A stretch of DNA of 64,000 bases from JAVBMJ01 sp031552535 (GTDB lineage: Bacteria; Bacteroidota; Bacteroidia; Bacteroidales; Rikenellaceae). Numbering within the stretch: position 1 is the first letter of the stretch; the number at the start of each line of letters is the position of its first letter. The stretch is taken from NCBI GenBank assembly GCA_031552535.1, contig JAVBMJ010000024.1, positions 1 through 64,000 of the forward strand. Direction: 5' to 3'. The translations under genes were made by a program, and so were the position numbers. Below are positions 60,570-64,000 of the stretch, piece by piece. The notes under the pieces are model-generated. The model saw nothing but the letters and a program-made list of their open reading frames with translations, made no database searches and had not been told where the DNA came from.

Positions 60570-61139
60570 CTACCTCAGCGAGGCGGGATCGTCTATTTTG
60601 ACCGGTTTAGGTTTCGTGGCGTCGAACCGGAAACCGAAGCCTGCATAAATCGACCAGCGGTTGTCGAAGTGCGACGAATAGGCGTCGAAATAGCGCGCGC
60701 CCACTGTGACGTAGGGCTGCCAATGCTTATACTCTCCCAGATTTACCTTGATCCCCGCATCGTAGTACATGTATCCCCAGTCGTCCGACTTGTTTGAAAG
60801 AGTGCTCCCCGCCCCTATGAGAAATTCGTAAGGCCGTGCCGGATTGCGCGTCAGGTTTATCCCGATCTCCACTCCCGCCAGGCCGTTGGCCTTCCAGCTC
60901 TTGACGCCGCCGGTCTCGAACAGGCCGGTATTCATATCTGCCACCACCCCCAACGACAGGGTTGTGTTAAACCTGTAACCCACGATAAAACGAAAATCCT
61001 GCGTAATGAGTTTTCCGTCGTTCGAATCCGCCGCCACTCCAGCGCGGTACTCCACGCCGAAAATATCTCCCCGATCCTGAGCCAAACCCGCAGATACCGC
61101 CATCAAGGCAATCACTGCCAAAATCAACAATTTTTTCAT
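60570..61139 (-). CDS. small outer-membrane beta-barrel-like protein
   Basis: Unknown; about 189 residues from the ATG giving MKKLLILAVIALMAVSAGLAQ, a good signal peptide; the frame extends 18 codons further up. The mature part has alternating strands with aromatics (GVEYRAGVAADSNDGK, RFIVGYRFNTTLSLGVVADM, YVTVGARYFDAYSSHF, IYAGFGFRFDA), an eight-strand barrel-like pattern as at 38267. It starts 19 bases after the lipoprotein gene, so the two are probably cotranscribed. Confidence 0.7.
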   Translation of the reverse strand: MKKLLILAVIALMAVSAGLAQDRGDIFGVEYRAGVAADSNDGKLITQDFRFIVGYRFNTTLSLGVVADMNTGLFETGGVKSWKANGLAGVEIGINLTRNPARPYEFLIGAGSTLSNKSDDWGYMYYDAGIKVNLGEYKHWQPYVTVGARYFDAYSSHFDNRWSIYAGFGFRFDATKPKPVKIDDPASLR

Positions 61140-61158
61140 AATGATATTTTTATTAAAA

Positions 61159-62055
61159 TTATTCAGCCCACAAATATTTGCTGTGTATGGCAACCGCCAT
61201 CCCGGTTTTAATGGCTGAGATGGATTCCGGCGAAATTTGTGAACTATCCAGGATCTGAATGAATCCGGTTGTGTAAAGTTCTAAATCCGCAATATTATTG
61301 ATAGCTTCAATAACGTCGCAGAAAGACTCCAGCACACTTATCTCATTTGCAAATTGGGGATAATCGGCTACCAATGTGTTTATAGGGTATTGACCATTGT
61401 TTGTTGTTAGAACGATATTTTCTATAACATCCTCTAAAGGTACGTAAAACGTGTTCCCAGGGTTGGGGTCAATCCAGGAATCATTCCTCGTTGCACATCC
61501 ATTTAATTGAATCGGTGTCAGCACTTCGTCGTAAACCAATCCGGTAACATCCCCGAATTGATTGTCGTATATTTCAGGATTCTCTGAAGATATTTTAGTT
61601 ATGATACGGTTATGCTCAGCTCCAACCATATATTCCGAACTGAATAATCCAAATCCCAAAGAGACCGAAGATACGGAATCAAGCCAGTTTGACTTACCCG
61701 TGTCGATTACATCAATGGCATATACATCCGGGACGGAGACCCAATCCACCTTGGTTGCTCCGTATGATGCGCATATTCCAGCCCATATGCTTCCTCCTAC
61801 GCCTCCCACAGCTCCTACGGCAGCTCCGGCGGCATCGCAGGCCAGAACTTTCCAAAATTTTCCTCTTGCTTTTGTATGTATGATTCCGTGGCTGTGTGTA
61901 AAATCAGCATTGTAATTTACTATCCGGCCTTTTAAAACTTCGAACGTAGCGGATTCATTTGATAAAGGGGTGGGAGCTTGTTGTTTGGAGCAAGATAGTG
62001 TAAAGAATCCCGCAACGCCCAGACAGATCAAAGAGACACTAATGATTTTTTTCAT
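61159..62055 (-). CDS. lipoprotein with glycine-zipper segment
   Basis: Unknown; 298 residues, lipobox TLSCS. Near residues 73-100 a Gly/Ala stretch (CDAAGAAVGAVGGVGGSIWA) looks like a glycine zipper or bacteriocin-type hydrophobic segment; the rest is mixed. It is AT-rich compared with the ilv genes. It precedes the barrel gene by 19 bases. It has no recognised domain; a membrane-active or envelope-structural role is possible, but not shown. Confidence 0.65.
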   Translation of the reverse strand: MKKIISVSLICLGVAGFFTLSCSKQQAPTPLSNESATFEVLKGRIVNYNADFTHSHGIIHTKARGKFWKVLACDAAGAAVGAVGGVGGSIWAGICASYGATKVDWVSVPDVYAIDVIDTGKSNWLDSVSSVSLGFGLFSSEYMVGAEHNRIITKISSENPEIYDNQFGDVTGLVYDEVLTPIQLNGCATRNDSWIDPNPGNTFYVPLEDVIENIVLTTNNGQYPINTLVADYPQFANEISVLESFCDVIEAINNIADLELYTTGFIQILDSSQISPESISAIKTGMAVAIHSKYLWAE

Positions 62056-62371
62056 GGCAAATAAAGTTATTAAGTTAATAATATGTTATATTACAAGCTG
62101 TTCCATTATAATTCTATTAAAAAATATTGCATAATAAAACCTCTCCTTACATAGATATGCAATGCTAATTCAACGAATAAATCACATTGCAAGAGCCATT
62201 CATTTCCTGATGCAGAATATTGTATGTCAAATTAAAAAAAAAAAAGAGTAACATCCAAATATTTTGCGGGTTTAGTGCTATTTTCTAAAAAAATGCTATC
62301 AAATTGCACTAAGTAATATCGAATATTTATTTAACCATTTTATTTTTTCTCCACCGGCATTTTTTTCACAT

Positions 62372-62407
62372 CACTTCCCCGGTTTAGCCCGCTAAACCGG
62401 GGAAGTG
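62372..62407. repeat. perfect 16-base hairpin in AT-rich region
   Basis: CACTTCCCCGGTTTAG / CTAAACCGGGGAAGTG, loop CCCG. Flanked by TTTTTTT on the left and AAAAAAA on the right, and by near-complementary TCTCC/GGAGA, so the full structure may span 62348-62431. A bidirectional terminator or a structured RNA. Confidence 0.6.
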
Positions 62408-62461
62408 ACGCAAAAAAATCTACCGGAGATAAAAAACAAAATACGGATAAATAAATTTCCT

Positions 62462-62563
62462 CTATTACTTAAAATTACGCAAATGTTTAACTCCTGTTCG
62501 AACGGTTGTAAAAAAGGTTTATCTTTTCGACAGAAATCCCCGCAAAACCCTGCAGCCTGCCTG
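62462..62563 (-). repeat. dispersed 100-base conserved non-coding repeat, copy B
   Basis: Reverse complement aligns with 17262-17360 (copy A) over the whole length, with a few substitutions and single-base indels. It points toward the lipoprotein gene about 400 bases to the left. Confidence 0.65.
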
Positions 62564-62826
62564 ATATAAAGAAAGCTGGTTAACCGGGTGCAAGAAGAGT
62601 TTCAAAGAACGTGAATAAGAAATTTTAAACGCGTCTTATACAATGTATTATAGCTTGTATAATTTTCAATAGAAAATAGTTGCGAGTTATCTTTAGTGCT
62701 ATTTTTTATAAAAATCGAGGAGCATAGTGGTGTCCTATGTAACGAAATTTTCACGCGAAAAGCGGTCCGGAAGAACTTATAATACTTTCCATAGGAAATT
62801 TAAACAGTTTCTTAATATACTATCAT

Positions 62827-62834
62827 TACATTTG
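62827..62834 (+). promoter_or_regulatory. candidate promoter of the AlkD-family gene
   Basis: TACATTTG (TAnnTTTG), 19 bases before the ATG at 62854. Confidence 0.5.
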
Positions 62835-62853
62835 GGGTGATAAAATCATTCGT

Positions 62854-63567
62854 ATGAACGGCATTATATCGCGCATCAGGCGGGCCCTGCAGGAAGCCGC
62901 CGACAAAAAAACAATAGAAACCTCGCATCGCTTCTTCAGGGAAGACGAATGCGCAAAGGTGTGGGGAGTGAAAATGCCAGAGGTAAACAAGATCGCCCGG
63001 TCGTTTTTCGCAGACATCCGGCAGTTGCCCAAAGCGGAGATCTTCGGCCTGTGCGAGGAGTTGTGGAAGTCGGGTTACCTCGAAGAGACGATAGTGGCGT
63101 GCAACTGGTCGTATGCCGTACGAGAACAGTATACGCCTGAAGATATGCCTGTTTTCGAGCGCTGGATAGATTTATACGTGGATAATTGGGCTTCGTGCGA
63201 CACGCTGTGCAACCATACCGTAGGGGAACTCGTCGAACGCTACCCGCAGTCGGCGGAACGGCTCGGGAAGTGGGCCGTATCCCCGAACCGCTGGATGCGC
63301 CGTGCAGCGGCTGTCTCACTCATTATACCCGCACGCAAAGGCCTGTTCCTCGACCAGATACTGCACATAGCCGGAACCGTGCTTACCGACAGCGACCACA
63401 TGGTGCAAAAAGGTTACGGATGGATGCTCAAAGCAGCCAGCGAAGCACGCCGGCAGGAAATATTCGACTTCGTGATCCAAAACAAAACCGTCATGCCACG
63501 CACAGCACTGCGTTACGCCATAGAAAAAATGCCCCTCAAAATGCGCACCGAAGCCATGAAAAGATAA
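62854..63567 (+). CDS. DNA alkylation repair protein, AlkD family
   Basis: A HEAT-like (ALK) repeat DNA glycosylase that removes N3- and N7-alkylated bases without flipping them. 237 residues, normal length. Key residues are in place: YVDNWASCDTLCNHT (Trp and the catalytic Asp) and NRWMRRAAAVSLI (Arg). It stands alone on the + strand; the TIR element copy 2 begins right after its stop codon, so insertion there did not cut the gene. Confidence 0.9.
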   Translation: MNGIISRIRRALQEAADKKTIETSHRFFREDECAKVWGVKMPEVNKIARSFFADIRQLPKAEIFGLCEELWKSGYLEETIVACNWSYAVREQYTPEDMPVFERWIDLYVDNWASCDTLCNHTVGELVERYPQSAERLGKWAVSPNRWMRRAAAVSLIIPARKGLFLDQILHIAGTVLTDSDHMVQKGYGWMLKAASEARRQEIFDFVIQNKTVMPRTALRYAIEKMPLKMRTEAMKR

Positions 63568-63983
63568 GATCGTTTTCTCTGTGCAGCCTCAAACTGCCGC
63601 TTGTTACCTCCTTTCGCTATTTCCGCCCCAGCCACTACATGGCTGACTGCGGGCTCCGGTCGGTGAGCTCACCAGCCTAACGGCCGGTTCGGTTGTAAAA
63701 AGCGGCACCAAAAATTTTTGATCCTGACCTTACTCTGATTTTACAGATGTTAGGATATAGGCGGTAAGCCCCTAAATAATAGCATTGTCTTAGGGGGCTT
63801 ACCGCCTATATCCTATACATCTATAATGTCGCAGCAAAGTAATGATTGAAGTTTTTTGGGCGACTTTTTTTGGCTTTGCCTTCCTCCTCCTCTCTCGGCA
63901 GAGGCCGAACAAGTTCGCCTCTGCCCTCGTTCGAGCGTCGGTTCAAAAAAGTCGCGGTCTGATACTGTATAAAGAAAACGATC
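63568..63983. repeat. TIR element with variable hairpins, copy 2
   Basis: About 416 bases, bounded by GATCGTTTTCT / AGAAAACGATC. It shares with copy 1 (2526-2790) the blocks CTCTGTGCAGCCTC, AAAGTAATGATTGAAGTTTT, GGGCGACTTTTTTT and GTATAAAGAAAACG. The loops of the two small hairpins are enlarged by about 85 and 70 bases; the second insert holds its own GGCAGAGGC/GCCTCTGCC stem. The central palindrome (63745-63775 with 63790-63822, two single-base bulges) has a sequence unrelated to that of copy 1. No open frame of note. Confidence 0.75.
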
Positions 63984-64000
63984 AATTATCGTTGCCGTAC

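Larger units (their letters stand above)
62056..62853. other. long AT-rich non-coding region
   Basis: About 800 bases without a convincing gene. Contents: poly-A tract at 62228-62240; a near-repeat TTTAGTGCTATTTT at 62270 and 62693; a perfect hairpin at 62372-62407; copy B of the 100-base dispersed repeat (62462-62563, pointing left); a partial TTTCCATAGGAAA palindrome near 62787; and the alkD promoter candidate at 62827-62834. It could hide a small RNA; none can be named. Confidence 0.5.

Noticed and set aside
1..64000. tRNA, rRNA, CRISPR arrays, integrase or phage genes
   Set aside because: I looked for conserved tRNA loops, regularly spaced repeats and integrase or phage structural motifs on both strands and saw none; a covariance search could still reveal a small RNA.

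Overview
The window looks like chromosomal DNA of a member of the Bacteroidales (phylum Bacteroidota). The evidence is: recurrent TAnnTTTG promoter elements typical of the Bacteroidota housekeeping sigma factor, BACON domains, a GldE-type CNNM/CorC protein, long Bacteroidota-type PurM and FtsZ, many secreted lipoproteins, and Bacteroidota-style Ilv enzymes. A moderate G+C genome related to Rikenellaceae would fit, but no genus can be fixed from the sequence alone. No rRNA, tRNA, CRISPR array or intact insertion sequence was found.

Layout. 0-5.5 kb: housekeeping genes (coaD-lpxD-ruvC and glyS leftward; ruvX and def rightward), with a terminal-inverted-repeat element between glyS and coaD. 5.6-10 kb: a three-PAS hybrid histidine kinase and an M14 carboxypeptidase. 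10.4-17.2 kb: gldE-like gene, then a short division and wall cluster murC-ftsQ-ftsA-ftsZ. 17.6-20 kb: GH88 glycosidase and alkaline phosphatase. 20.2-24.1 kb: an AT-rich array headed by a secreted putative zinc metallopeptidase lipoprotein and its small secreted partner, followed by two orphan cassettes that each hold only the 3' end of the peptidase gene plus another partner gene. 24.2-27.6 kb: an LtaS/MdoB-type sulfatase-fold membrane enzyme and a YbdG-like MscS channel. 27.8-37.8 kb: seven leftward genes forming a eukaryotic-like phospho-signalling island (zinc-ribbon/FHA, kinase-FHA, FHA-TM-trypsin, secreted protein, PP2C-TM-LysM, kinase-TM, BACON outer-membrane protein). 38-41.8 kb: small envelope proteins, rpmE2, mscL and an EamA transporter. 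42-46 kb: rfbB, rfbD, rfbC and purM. 46-50.4 kb: a helical hypothetical, then an AT-rich trio (transglutaminase-like protein, signal-peptide/Rhs-tip protein, lipoprotein). 50.5-52.4 kb: ECF sigma and anti-sigma. 52.7-60.2 kb: ilvD-ilvB-ilvN-[caspase-fold peptidase]-ilvC. 60.5-63.6 kb: beta-barrel protein, lipoprotein, a long AT-rich non-coding stretch, and an AlkD-family gene. 63.6-64 kb: a second copy of the terminal-inverted-repeat element.

The regions most worth attention are the peptidase/partner cassette array (20.2-24.1 kb), the transmembrane Ser/Thr phospho-signalling operon (27.8-37.8 kb), the orphan Rhs-tip pair (47.7-49.3 kb), and the TIR elements, whose hairpins keep their pairing while the sequence changes. 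Functions for these are inferred from motifs and gene order only; no database search was run.
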